DNA from: Paragyromitra xinjiangensis
Lineage: Eukaryota; Ascomycota; Pezizomycetes; Pezizales; Discinaceae
Direction: 5' to 3'
Assembly: GCA_038503065.1 (NCBI GenBank)
Contig: JBCAMK010000001.1
Span: 3,348,001-3,412,000 of the forward strand
Length of the DNA: 64,000 nucleotides
Below are positions 38,426 through 50,018 of the stretch, piece by piece. The notes below the pieces were generated by a model. It saw only the letters and a list, made by a program, of their open reading frames with translations, was not told where the DNA came from and searched no databases. A program made the translations under genes and the position numbers. Position 1 is the first letter of the stretch; the number at the start of each line of letters is the position of its first letter.

Positions 38426-39489
38426 TTATTTATTTATTTATTTATTATTCATACTCGCATGCATCCGAAACGGATATGGCGTACAGCAGAAGAAAACCCA
38501 ACAGGAACATAAAAGAAAACAAAACAAAACTAACTAATCCTCCACCAGTTCCAACTCAGCCTCTTCTAGGCTCGTCATCAGTAAATGTGTTAATACCCCG
38601 ATCTAGTGACTCCCTCTCACAGTGTCAAGACTACCCTGGGCATTCTTCCTTTACCATCGCTTGCTTTGTGCCTATAGCACTCCTTCCACCAGGTCCGAAG
38701 ACCCCTGAAGGTTGGATACATCAATAAGGGTGGGGTGTAACTTAAGTTACCATGCGATCCTGACGTTCGCTGGCACTAAGTTTGGCTTGGGTGAGTTTGA
38801 GGCAACCAGAAAAGTTACCACGATGCGGTTCGTTACAGTTCTTGCAACGGATGATGGTGTGGAGGCAGGGAGCTCCCTTGATGGTGCAAGAGGAGGTTGC
38901 GCAGGAGTGGGAGGATGCTGTATGAGGCCCAGCACAGATGTTGCAGAAGGGTGTCTTGCTGGTACAGCGTTGTTGTGGGTGGCCAAAGGCCAGGCAGGTA
39001 GTACATTGGGTGTCTGGTCCAAAGCGAAGGTATTTGGTGACTTTGTGACGAAGTCCAAACATGGAGAGCCCTCTCTCAAGGGCAGTGGTGGCAGGCTGCT
39101 TCCCCACAATGGTAAGAACCATGGAGGATGCCTGTTTCCCCTCTCTCTGCTCAGGTCTAGTGAGCCAGCGGGGGTCGCGGAGTAGGGTGGTGCCTGGGTT
39201 GAACTGCTCAACCTCAGATCTGATTTGCTGGAAGCCCTCTTCGCCAGAGGGAATGGAGGTGGGAATGTTGTGCACAACAACCTGGGTCAGGACTGCTTCC
39301 TTTTCCATGCTGTTGGCATTGGGGATGGTGTTGCGAACAACTTCCTCAAGCTTCTGTCTTTGCTTAAGGAGGGAGTCAGAGGTGGTGGAGGTGACAGCAA
39401 TGAGCTGCACATGGTGAGCTGGTGTGAATCGCACCTCTGCAATCAATGGCCTTTCCAGGGCAGCATTGACTGCATTGCGAATGAGGAGT
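38426..39489 (-). mobile_element. LINE copy X, 3' part (ORF1-only family)
   Basis: It holds the 3' half of ORF1 (38742-39488, from ...LLIRNAVNAALE... to the stop), the 3' UTR and the tail. Its upstream half is at 48381-49625; copy Y lies between, flanked by a 15-bp duplication. Hairpin at 38668-38680 and palindrome at 38463-38475. Confidence 0.88.
39475..39489. repeat. 15-bp target-site duplication of LINE Y in X (partner at 48381-48395)
   Basis: TTGCGAATGAGGAGT is found at the Y tail and again 3 bases after the Y 5' end (GTCGGTTCGT). It lies within ORF1 of X and shows that Y inserted into X. Confidence 0.88.
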
Positions 39490-39740
39490 TATTTATTTAT
39501 TTATTATTCATACTCGCATGCATCCGAAACGGATATGGCGTACAGCAGAAGAAAACCCAGCAGGAACATAAAAGAAAACAAAAACAAAACTAACTAATCC
39601 TCCGCCAGTTCCAACCCAGCCTCTTCTAGGCTCATTGTCAATGAATGTGTTAATACCCCGATCTAGTGACTCCCTCTCACAGTGTCAAGACTACCCTGGG
39701 CATTCTTCTCTCACCATCACATGTTTTGTGCCTATAGCAC
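39490..39740 (-). mobile_element. LINE copy Y, 3' end (tail and distal 3' UTR)
   Basis: This is the distal 3' UTR and tail of Y, separated from its body (46332-48380) by LINE D. It contains the palindrome at 39522-39534. The break with D falls exactly at the GTGCCTATAGCAC hairpin. Confidence 0.88.
39728..39740. repeat. 13-bp target-site duplication of LINE D in Y (partner at 46319-46331)
   Basis: GTGCCTATAGCAC occurs on both sides of LINE D. In uninterrupted copies A and X the same 13 bases occur once, as the 3' UTR hairpin. Confidence 0.9.
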
Positions 39741-40286
39741 TAAAGAGCGACAACCATTCTACCAGGACGAATTTTCGAAAATAACTCCACAACCAACAGA
39801 GATATCATCAAACCGACTTCATATTCGGAATCAGCGCCCCCTTTTACCCCCTTCTACACCTCCTGGGAAATCCATCTCTTCTATTGCAGAAGTTGTTGTG
39901 ATTTTCCCCTTCATTTCCCCTCTTTGGGGCTCACCCCACCAAAAAACCCGCCGAGCCCCCCCTCAAAATCGTCGCCAGTCAACCAATTCTTGTCCGATTG
40001 ACTTGAAACTTGCACATCCACGCCGCCTACATACTACGGCCCAGGATTTTTAGTTTCAGCCAAATCGGCCCACAGGCGCCCGAGTAGTACTCATTTTATC
40101 GCCCAAAATCGCCAGAAATCTCGGAATATTGCAATTCTGACTGACAGCACATCACCTGCTACCTTCTGGAACATTCCATCGGTGGAACCCAATCAGCCTC
40201 TGGTCTTCAACGTCCAATCAACTTTTTGTCTCGGCAATTTATTTTTAGTATGCGTTACACGAAAATTTCCGAAAATTTCCGGAACC

Positions 40287-41891
40287 ATGTCGGCCCCCGG
40301 GGATGAAATGCAAGACGATACGGAACTTCCGTCGTGCCTCCATCTTCACCTCCCTCCAGCCCTACCATAACGGCCACAAACCGATTCCTGAACGTCAGCC
40401 AGCATGCTCCAGACATCATGAGCAGCGACCCTATTTCCTCCACCACCAAACCTCTCCCAGCACCATTTGCTCGCAAGATCACACTCCCACCACCATTCTT
40501 CTCCTCAGCTGGCAACTCCCCCACACATCCTCTATCATTTAGGAACACTTTGGGAGGAATTGACCTCACTTACGAGCCAGAACCAATGACCAGGACCAGA
40601 TCCGCAGCTGGCCCGTCAAAGAGAACCTTTGGCAACCAACAGCAATCTGCTCCACCTCCCAAACGCACTCCCAGCTACTTTGCACTCCCAATGAGTCAAA
40701 ACGACGCGTCAACCAACACCTCATGGCACAGAATGAACACCTGAACAAGGAAATCGCTGAGCTCAAGATGATGGTTAGCAACCTCACCACCCAAATCTCA
40801 ACCTCCCTGGGCTCCATGAGCCACACTGTGATCGGGAAAGTAGATTCAATCCACCGCACCCTGAAAGCAACTCCAGCAGTACCAGCAATCACAGCAACAA
40901 CAATCCCCACCACTCCCCAACAACCCAAGAAGAACAAGGGAAAGGGAAAGGCAACTGAAAACACGCCAGCACCTCCTCCCCTCCTCCACCTCCTGCACCA
41001 AAGACTTGGGCCACTGTGGCGAAAGATGGAAAGCCTGCGAAGGCCAACACTGATACCCCCACAACCCCAACCCCAGAACTCACCAAGAACATGATTGTCC
41101 AACGCAGCGGTGATCAGAAAGAAGAAAACCTCAACCTCCTTATCCTGCGCAACACCATTAACAAAGAACTCCTGACTGCCAAAGCACCAGAAAGCCTCCA
41201 GATCTCAGGAATCTCCTGGAACCTGAAAGCAAATCTCCTGCTCTACACTCGCAATGGATTCACCAGCACTGACTTTGACCTGCACAAGGCCACCATTGAG
41301 AAAGTTGTGAAGGAAAGCGATGAGAAAGCTCTCTTTCTCTCCAAACAGGAGTCCTGGCACAAGGTTGCCATCCATGGAGTCCCAATCATGGAATACCCTG
41401 ACAATCGTACTGGCATGAGCGACTTGCAAAACGAACTGGAATACCAAAACAGTGATCTCAAACTGGCAGCACCTCCTCGCTACATGACCCATCCAGACAA
41501 GAGAAATGGAAAGTCCCACAGCTCGGTGATGATTGCCATCACCAGCAAAAGCATGTACAACAAACTGATCAAAAACGGAATCCTCATCTTCGGCCAAAGA
41601 CACAGGACCGGAGCCTATTTGACTGCGCGCCCTGGTGACCAATGCTCTAACTGTCAAAAGTTTGGACACAAGTTCCAGAGATGCCCCTCCTCCAAGCCAG
41701 CCTGTGCCTACTGTGGACACGAACATGCTACCAACAAGCACTTCTGTGGGACTTGCAGAGCCACTGACTCCTGCGCCCACATGCCTCCCAAATGCATCAA
41801 CTGTGGTGGAACACATAAAGCCACTGACAGGTCCTGTGTTGCACGCCCAGACCTCTCCCGAACTGAAAAAGACATCATGGTGGAACAATGA
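40287..41891 (+). pseudogene. ORF1 of LINE D, frameshifted
   Basis: It matches the intact LINE B ORF1 closely. Visible breaks: a lost C near 40330 (CTTCCGTC versus CTTCCCGTC), extra bases near 40706 (GACGCGTCAACC versus GACGTCAACC), and a length change in the proline run near 40980. From 41016 the frame is open to the stop at 41891, including the RRM-like region and all three zinc knuckles. The stop overlaps the ORF2 start (ATGA at 41888-41891). Confidence 0.85.
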
Positions 41892-44800
41892 TTGTGCAAC
41901 CAAACCCACACAAGATCCGCCTGATGCAACACAACTGCCGAAGAAACCAAAATGTTATGTTATCCCTCCTCGACTCAGCCTCAGAAACGGCTGATATAGT
42001 TATTATTCAAGAACCTTTTGTTATGCCCGATACTTCTCCTGACGCACCACCAAACTCATGGACATCAATATCGCATGGGTCATTCGCAAGGATGATTCCA
42101 AGCAGCATTAACCGCCTCGAACCATGACTTTTATATCCAAATCCAACCTCTTCCTGAAATATCAGCCAAGACCCGACATCATCAATAACGAAGATGTACA
42201 GGCCATAGAGCTGTCAACCCTCCATTCCTGCTTTTACCCTCCTTAACATCTACAATGAACAACCTGCAGCATCACAACGAGTTCCTGACAGCCACCCACA
42301 ATACACGGTTGAACGTGTACTTGTGGGACTAAAGCTACCAGAACGCTGTATCATGGCAGGTGACTTCAATGCCCACCACCCTCTCTGGGACTCACGAGTC
42401 CGTTCACCAAAACGACATGAAGCACTCCTAGCTATACTAGAAGAGTTCAACTATACCCTCATTAACGAGCCTGATATTTATACCTACAATTACCCTACAG
42501 GCACTGGCAGATCCGTCTTGGCTCTTGCCTTCTCCTCCTCACCGATCACAGACTTGATTATGAACTGGGCAGTCACGGAAGACCTTGCAACAGGATCCGA
42601 CCATGAAGTTGTTCAGTTTGAAATTGCCTCCGTCTCTTTGGAATTTGCCCCCACCATCAAAGGAACAATTTAATTGGGCCAAGGCGGACTGGGACGGCTT
42701 CCAACAAACTTTCACCCTCTCCTCCATCACCACTAAAGACACCTGGGAGTTCCTACACTCCCACCCAACCCATTCAAACCTAGACGAAGCAGCTCAACAC
42801 CTACGAGATTCAATCATAGCAGCTGCCCACATCCATGTACCCAAACGAAAACCATCACCCTTCGCCAAACCTTGGTGGAATGAAGACATCAAAGAAGGAC
42901 GCAGACACATGAAGACAGCCCTCAGGGACTGGAGAACAGATCAGACTCCAGCCATGTGGCGAAGATTCAAAAACTTGAGAACATCCTACTTCCGACGAAT
43001 CCGAACAGCAAAGAGTGAACACTGGAATACATTCCTGGAAGAAGCTCACGGAAAAGATGTCTTCACAGCAATGAGGTACACCAAGCCACGCAGATGTGAA
43101 CGCACCCCCACCCTACACAATCCCACCACCCTCCAAGAGTCCAAAACCTTTGAAGAGAAAGCCAATCTCTTCCGAGCAACTCTATTCCCTCCCTCCCTCA
43201 GTGGAACTTGATGAACCTGTTCCAGCAGGAAAACACAAGATCCCATGGAAAGACCTCACCAACGCACTTTCCAGATTCGGAAAGCAATCATGACCTCAGC
43301 ACCAAAGAAAGCCCCTGGACCTGATGGAATTGGCTTCCTATGCATTCAAAAAGCATACCAAGTCGACCCAACGCAGTTCAATTCCTTCTACAAGGCCACC
43401 ATGAAAGCAGGATACCACCCAACCATATGGCGTGAAGCTACAATTGCAATCATCAGAAAGGCCAATAAACCTGACTATACGATAGCAAAAGCCTACAGAC
43501 CAGTATCACTCCTCAACTGCCTCGGCAAAGTCTCAGAAAAGATCATAGCAACCCGATTAGCATTTATGGCAGAAAGATATCACCTTCTCCATAGATGGCA
43601 AATTGGAGGTCGACCAAAAAGATCAGCTGTGGATGCTTGCATGCTTATCAGCACGCTTGCCGATGCAGCCAAAAAGAAAGGCCTAACACTCTCTGCACTT
43701 TGCATGGACGTGAAAGGTGCATATGACTTTGTATTCAAACGACGACTGATCAAGACCATGATAGAACTGGACCTCCCACTTCCCATCTGCCGATGGGTGG
43801 ACTCCTTCCTCAGCAATCGAACAGCCTGCATGGCATTCGACGGTGAAATTGAAGCCATGGCACCCATTCAAACTGGAATCCCACAAGGATCCCCCACCTC
43901 CCCTATCCTCTTCCTCCTCTACCTGGCTCCATTGTTCAACGAGCTAGAAGAAAAATATCCTGATTCCACCTGCCCCAGCTATGTTGATGATGTGGGCCTT
44001 CTGGTTACAGGAAAGTCTGAAGCAGAAAACTCTCGAACACTGGAAGCAATGGCACTCACCTCCTCCGAATGGGGTGAGAAAAATGCCTTGTACTTTGACA
44101 ATCCAAAGACAGAACTCACTCACTTCCACTCCAGACGAGCAACTGACACCTCTGATGAAGCCAAAGTCACAATGCCTGATGGCAATGTGATTGAGGCTGC
44201 AGATGTCCAGCGTTGGCTGGGTGTCTGGTTTGACCGCAAACTCACATTCAAGCATCATGTGAAGACCAAAGCTGCCTCCGCACTTCGAGCCTTCATGGCT
44301 ATCTCCCGTCTCGCAAGCACAGAAAAAGGACTGAGTTACAAAGCACTCCGCCAACTCTACCAAACCTGTGTAGCCACCATCAGTGACTTCGGAGCTGAAG
44401 TATGGTGGAACGGGCAGATTGGACTCAGCAACACCATCCAGAAAGTCCAGAATCAAGCAATGCGCAAGATTGCTGGAGCCTTCAGAACCTCACCTGTCCA
44501 TGCCCTGGAAGCAGAGACAGGACTTCTCCCTACCCCAATCAGATTGGACGAGTTGCAAAGGAAATATGCACTCCGAGTCCTTTCCCTACCCAACACCCAT
44601 CCCATCACCTCCCTCTGCCCTGATTCCTGGCCTTCAACCCAGGAAAACAACAACCCAGATAGCTCCAACAACACTCCATGGCACCAAACCACCACCTCCC
44701 CCAAATACGAAACAAGACTACACAGGATACTGGCATCTACCAACAAATGGATCCAGCCACAATCAGAGATTGAATGCGTAGACAATCTGGCATGTCCACC

Positions 44801-45890
44801 ATGGCACCAAAACACCATAGACATCTACATTGACCCTTCAGACAAAGACGCAGCAGCAGAAAACCATCGGAACCACACAGCTGGAGACAGTACTAGGACT
44901 GATCGCCTAGTATTCTACACTGATGGCTCCCTCCTGGAAGGCAAAACAGGAGCTGGAGTTGCTGGTTTCCGCAGAGGTCACTCTGTGGTCAACAAATCCT
45001 ACCACCTCGGCAAAGAAAATGAAGTCTTCGACGCAGAACTTTATGGTATTGCAAAAGCCACTAAGCATGCAATCCTACAAGTACAACGATCACCTCACCT
45101 GACAAACGATGTCTACATCTACTGCGACAACCAAGCAGCAGTACAACGAATGACAACACCCCTCCCTATGCCAGGCCAACACCTGGTCATTGAAGCCCGC
45201 AACAACTTGCTTCAACTCGAAGACAGTGGCATCAAAACCCATGTTTATTGGGTACCAGGACATGTCAATGTTGCCGGCAACGAGCTAGCTGATAAGCTCG
45301 CCAAGATAGGAGCCCAAGGAACCAGGATAGAATCAGATGTCCTCACCTCCATCACATACCTCAAGAGAAACATCAAGGAACACTCCCTGACGACATGGAA
45401 AGCCAAATGGAAGCAGGCAAAGAAAGGCCGCAGCTACTACGGACAACCAGCACTGAAACCAAGTGCCCCGCTGAGGGGAAACATCCCCAGAAGAACAGCC
45501 TCCACCATCACTCAAATGAGAACCGGACATGGATACACCAAATCCTACCTTGCCAGAATCCCTACCAACAACATTGAAGACACTAAATGCAAATGTGGCT
45601 TCGATAACCAAACACCACAACACCTACTGCTAGAATGTGGCCAGGAACCACTTCCTGCCCATCGCAAAGCACTCAAAGCAGCCCTCAAACCAATGCCACT
45701 CACATGGAGAACTGCAATGCACACCAATGCCGGCCTGGCTGCCACCATTGAAACATTCCTCACACCTACCCAAATCGCTACCAGAAATTGGACCCTGGAA
45801 CGACAAGAAGACAACAGGTATTCCCACCAAGGAATTTACCTCTACAACGATGAAGAGGAAGAAAACGAAGGAGAAGGAGAGAACGGCTAG
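41888..45890 (+). pseudogene. ORF2 of LINE D: endonuclease, RT, RNase H
   Basis: The N-terminus (MIVQPNPHKIRLMQHNCRRN) is intact here, unlike in B. Frameshifts occur near 42112 (CGCCTCG for CGCCCTCG), 42220, 42650, 43190 and 43260, all within the endonuclease and the linker before RT. From about 43250 to the stop the frame is open: RT with YVDD at 43980-43991, RNase H (VFYTDGSLL, FDAELYGIAK, YCDNQAAV, NVAGNELADKLA) and a C-terminal CKCGFDNQTPQHLLLEC finger. It supplies the missing C-terminus of family B. Endonuclease activity is lost unless the indels are sequence errors. Confidence 0.88.
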
Positions 45891-46331
45891 AAAGAACGGG
45901 CTACAGGCCCAAAGCATGCGATGGTGAAGGACGATAGAAAACTGATGAAGACCCTGAAAGTGGGGTGAGATGGAACATGACCGTGTGGAGGATTTCTGAT
46001 TATGAAACTGTTTGAGTATTTCCCTATGATTTTACCCTGTCGATTGTTATTCCGTTCGTTTCTACTGTTCGGTAGAACTTTGAGATAAATTGTTATTTCC
46101 TCTTTTGTTATCTTTTATGTTATTTGTTTTTGATTTACTTTTCTTATGTTTTTCGCGAAAGATATCTGATGTGGATATCTACTAACTAGTTGGTTCATGT
46201 TCGCGGAGGATTTTCTTTTGTTAGTTATTGTGCGGTTATGGGGGTTTCCTTTCACTGTATGCCATATCCGTTACGGATTTATGCAATATGAGCAATAAAT
46301 AAATAAATAAATAAATAAGTGCCTATAGCAC

Positions 46332-48380
46332 TCCCTCCACTAAGCCCGAAGGCCCATGAGGGCTGGATAAATCAATACAGGTAGGGGGAAACTTTAAAGA
46401 ACCATGCGATCCTGACGTTCGCTGGCCTTAAGTCTTGCTTCAGTGAGTTTGAGGCAACCAGAAAAGTTACCACGATGCTGTTCGTCACAGTTCTTGCAAC
46501 GGATGATAGTATGGAGGCAAGGAGCTCCCTTGATGGTGCAAGAGGAGGTTGCGCAGGAGTGGGAGGATGCTGTATGAGGCCCAGCACAGATGTTGCAGTA
46601 AGGCGTTTTGCTGGTACAGCGTTGTTGTGGATGGCCAAAGGCCAGACAGGTTGTGCATTGGGTATCTGGTCCGAAGCGAAGGTATTTGGTGACTTTATGG
46701 CGAAGTCCAAAGAGTGAGAGCCCTCTTTCAAGGGCAGTGGTGGCAGGTTGTTTCCCCACAATGGTCAAAACCATGGAAGAGGCCTGCTTTCCCTCTCTCT
46801 GCTCAGGCCTAGTGAGCCAGCGAGGGTCGCGGAGTAGGGTGGTGCCTGGGTTGAACTGCTCAACCTCAGATCTGATCTGCTGGAATCCCTCTTCGCCAGA
46901 GGGGATGGAGGTGGGGACATTGTGCACAACAACTTGGGTAAGGATGGCTTCCTTTTCCATGCTGGTGGCATTGGGGATGGTGTTGCGAACTACTTCTTCA
47001 AGCTTTTGTCTCTGCTTGAGAAGGGAGTCGGAGGTGGTGGAAGTGACAGCAATGAGCTGCACATGGTGTGCTGGTGTGAATCGCACCTCTGCAATCAATG
47101 GCTTGTCTAGGGCAGCATTGACTGCATTGCGAATGAGGAGTGGGGTGATATCATCAGGAATGGGTAGACCATTCCTGGTGATGATTAGGGTACGGTCGCG
47201 TTTTGGGGGGTTTGCTGGTGGTTTTGTAGGCTTGGAGGCCTTGCTGGCGGGTCTAGGAGCCCTTTTAGAGGCAACCTGAGCCCAGGAGGTGGTGGGTGGC
47301 AGGGGAGCAGCTGCTGGAGGTAGGGGGAGGTTGGCAGAAGTCAGAATGGTTGTAAGCGTCCGTTTCTGTTCCAAGTCTGCAACCTTGGAGGTGAGGGTAG
47401 CCACCTTTTCCACTAGAGCTGGGTCATTGTGGAAGGTAGGGGCTGGTGGGGGTGTGAGGATAGCTTTTTCAAGCTGCTTGACGCGTTTGGTGACTGGTTT
47501 GATGTGCCTGTTCTGGTCATCCATCACTGCGAAGAGGGAGGGATTGTAGTTCTCCCCAGTACCAATGGCACCAAGGCGATCTAGGTTGCTGTTAGAGTCG
47601 TCCATCTGGATGACTGGAGGTAGGGTGGTGGAGAAGGTGAGAGGTCCCTCAGTGTCCGTCATGTCAGAGTCAGACTCTTCCAGGAGGACAGAGCCACTGT
47701 CTGTAGGCTCTGTGGCGGGCAGGGAGGCATAGTGGGGTAGGGGGACTGCTGGGCGAAGTGGCAGGGCTTGAGTGGGTGTTTGCTCTGGGTCTCCATGGAG
47801 CAGAGGCGAAAAACGGGTGTTTGGGGGTGTTGTAGGGGCACCAAATGGCGTTTGGAGCGAGTTTTGGGGTGAACTGGTCACAGAAGAGGGAGACCTGAAG
47901 CCTCTGCCTCTCCCTCTGCCTCTAGACGAAGAGGAAGACATGGAGGAGGGTCCTGAACCGACAGGAGGTAGGAGGGGTGGTGCTGGGCCCTGGAGGGGGT
48001 CCCTGGCGGAGGGGGGTGGGAAATCGAGCAGAACTTCTGCAGTTCTGGTCGGATCCGAACGAACGAGAGGGCGATCGAACGGGCGCGCTAAGGCGGTTCC
48101 AAAAAGCCCGGGGTCGAGCTAATCGGACGAAAACTGGTGGAGTTATGACAAAATGCAGATTGCCAAAGTTTGGTGAGGTTTTTGTTGTTGGGGGGGAAAA
48201 GAGGGGTAAAACAGCGAATTCGACAACAACTTTTGCAAATCCGGAGCAAACCAGACGTACAATAGCAGGATCGAACGGGGCAGCAAGGCGAGTCCGAATA
48301 ATCAAAAAGTAGAGCAATCGGAGTAAAACTGGTGGAGTTGTGACCAAAAAGTCACTTTGGCGTTGTTGTTGTCGGTTCGT
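46332..48380 (-). mobile_element. LINE copy Y, main body (ORF1-only family)
   Basis: 5' end at about 48377 (AACCGACAACAACAACGCC in sense, plus three extra bases), a two-unit 5' UTR, an intact ORF1 and the proximal 3' UTR up to the hairpin where D inserted. It lies inside copy X. Confidence 0.88.
46394..47941 (-). CDS. ORF1 nucleic-acid-binding protein of LINE Y
   Basis: An intact 515-residue frame, the same length as in copy A and differing mostly by scattered substitutions (for example VMDDQNRHIKPVTKR versus VMDEQNRLIKALTKR). It has the same Arg/Gly start, coiled-coil-like segment, RRM-like region and three zinc knuckles, ending SERQDRMVL. With A it shows that two separate insertions keep the full ORF1. 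Its mRNA 3' end is now interrupted by LINE D, so this copy should no longer be mobile. Confidence 0.88.
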   Translation of the reverse strand: MSSSSSRGRGRGRGFRSPSSVTSSPQNSLQTPFGAPTTPPNTRFSPLLHGDPEQTPTQALPLRPAVPLPHYASLPATEPTDSGSVLLEESDSDMTDTEGPLTFSTTLPPVIQMDDSNSNLDRLGAIGTGENYNPSLFAVMDDQNRHIKPVTKRVKQLEKAILTPPPAPTFHNDPALVEKVATLTSKVADLEQKRTLTTILTSANLPLPPAAAPLPPTTSWAQVASKRAPRPASKASKPTKPPANPPKRDRTLIITRNGLPIPDDITPLLIRNAVNAALDKPLIAEVRFTPAHHVQLIAVTSTTSDSLLKQRQKLEEVVRNTIPNATSMEKEAILTQVVVHNVPTSIPSGEEGFQQIRSEVEQFNPGTTLLRDPRWLTRPEQREGKQASSMVLTIVGKQPATTALERGLSLFGLRHKVTKYLRFGPDTQCTTCLAFGHPQQRCTSKTPYCNICAGPHTASSHSCATSSCTIKGAPCLHTIIRCKNCDEQHRGNFSGCLKLTEARLKASERQDRMVL

Positions 48381-49625
48381 TTGCGAATGAGGAGTGGGGT
48401 GATGTCATCAGGAATGGGTAGACCATTCCTGGTAACGATGAGGGTACGGTCGCGTTTTGGGGGGTTTGCTGGTTGTTTGGTAGGCTTGGAGGCCTTGCTG
48501 GCGGGTCTGGGAGCCTTTTTAGAGGCAACCTGAACCCAGGAGGTGGTGGCTGGCGGGGGAGCAGCTGCTGGAGGTAGGGGAAGGTTGGCAGAGGTCAGAA
48601 TGGTTGTAAGAGTCCGTTTCTGTTCCAAGTCTGCAACCTTGGAGGTGAGGGTAGCCACCTTTTCCACTAGAGCTGGGTCGTTGTGGAAAGTAGGGGCTGG
48701 TGGGGGTGTGTTGATAGCTTTTTCAAGCTGTTTGACACATTTTGTGAGTGCTTTGATGAGCCTGTTCTGCTCATCCATCACTGCGAAGAGGGAGGGGTTG
48801 TAGTTCTCCCCAGTACCAATGGCACCAAGGCGATCTAGGTTGCTGTTGGAGTCGTCCATCTGGATGACTGGAGGTAGGGTGGTGGAGAAGGTGAGGGGTC
48901 CCTCAGTGTCCGTCATGTCAGAGTCAGACTCTTCCAGGAGGACAGAGCCACTGTCTGTAGGCTCTGTGGCGGGCAGGGAGGCATAGTGGGGTAGGGGGAC
49001 TGCTGGGCGAAGTGGCAGGGTTTGGGTAGGTGTTTGCTCTGGGTCTCCATGAAGCAGAGGCGAAAAACGGGTGTTTGGGGGTGTTGTAGGGGCGCCAAAG
49101 GGCGTTTGGAGCGAGTTTTGGGGTGAGCTGGTCACAGAAGAGGGAGACCTGAAGCCTCTGCCTCTCCCTCTGCCTCTAGACGAAGAGGAAGACATAGAGA
49201 AGGGTCCTGAACCGACAGGAGGAGGTGGGGTGTTTGGGGGGGTCCCTAAAGGGAGCTGGAGGGGGTGGGTGGAGCAGAAAGTGTCAACAACTTTTGCAAA
49301 TCGGCTCCGATCCGGACGAACGAGAGGGCGATCGAACGGGCACAGTGAGGGGACTCCAGAAAGCCCGGGGTCGAGTCAATCGGAGTAGTATTGGTGAAGA
49401 TATGAGGTTTTGCAATATCTCAGGATTTGGTGTGGTTTTGGGGGAAAGAGGGGTAAAACAGCGAATTCGACAACAACTTTTGCAAATCCGGTGCAAACCA
49501 GATGTACAATAGCAGGATCGAACGGGGGCAGTGAGCTGATTCCGAATCTTCAAAAATCTCGTCGATCGGAGTAGTATTGGTGGAGTTGTGACCAAAAAGT
49601 CACTTTGGCGTTGTTGTTGTCGGTT
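48381..49625 (-). mobile_element. LINE copy X, 5' part
   Basis: It holds the 5' UTR monomers (49196-49625) and the first about 285 codons of ORF1 (49195 down to about 48395), to ...ITPLLIR. Beyond this the open frame runs on for a few codons into copy Y. The 3' part continues at 39489. Confidence 0.88.
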
Positions 49626-50018
49626 CCAAATGGACTGGTGTTCTACTCCGGAAGACCTTCCGTACTTCCGGGGGCTATGCTCCAAGAGCTGCCGCACCTC
49701 CATTTAGCAATCTGACCACTCTAGACTCTATGAACCACTGGCATAGTCCTGCACACTGCAGTCCTACATGCACGGCGCAGTTCAGTCTAATCCGCATGTG
49801 TATTACTTGTAGATAGCGCTGCCAGTGCGTTTGCCTATCAGCTTCCGCTGATGCATACAGCACAGGTTGATTCAGAACTCTACCACTTCCTTGGAGTGGT
49901 AGATGCAGCCGTCTATGTGCCGTCAGCTCGTCAACTGACGCCCATGCGGTTCCTCTGTATCAACCAGATCAGTGGGACGCGGTAGCTCTCTGCATGTGGG
50001 AGCAACCCCACCGATGCA
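49626..50018. other. Unassigned spacer left of the E/F/H array
   Basis: I see no gene or RNA. Short inverted repeats occur (for example CTTCCGTACTTCCGG near 49660, and ACTCTACCACTTCCTTGGAGTGGTAGA near 49880). It may be older transposon sequence. Confidence 0.35.

Larger units (their letters stand above)
39741..46318 (+). mobile_element. LINE D: full-length, both ORFs frameshifted
   Basis: 6.58 kb: 5' UTR (39741-40286), ORF1, ORF2, a 3' UTR with hairpin GGGCTACAGGCCC (45898-45910) and palindrome ATCCGTTACGGAT (46266-46278), and an (AATA)n-type tail. It is flanked by a 13-bp duplication. Same family as B and G. Many of its breaks are single-base losses in C runs relative to B. Confidence 0.92.

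Noticed and set aside
49640..49990. Possible tRNA or small RNA gene
   Set aside because: Short inverted repeats exist, but no cloverleaf or A/B box sequence could be found.
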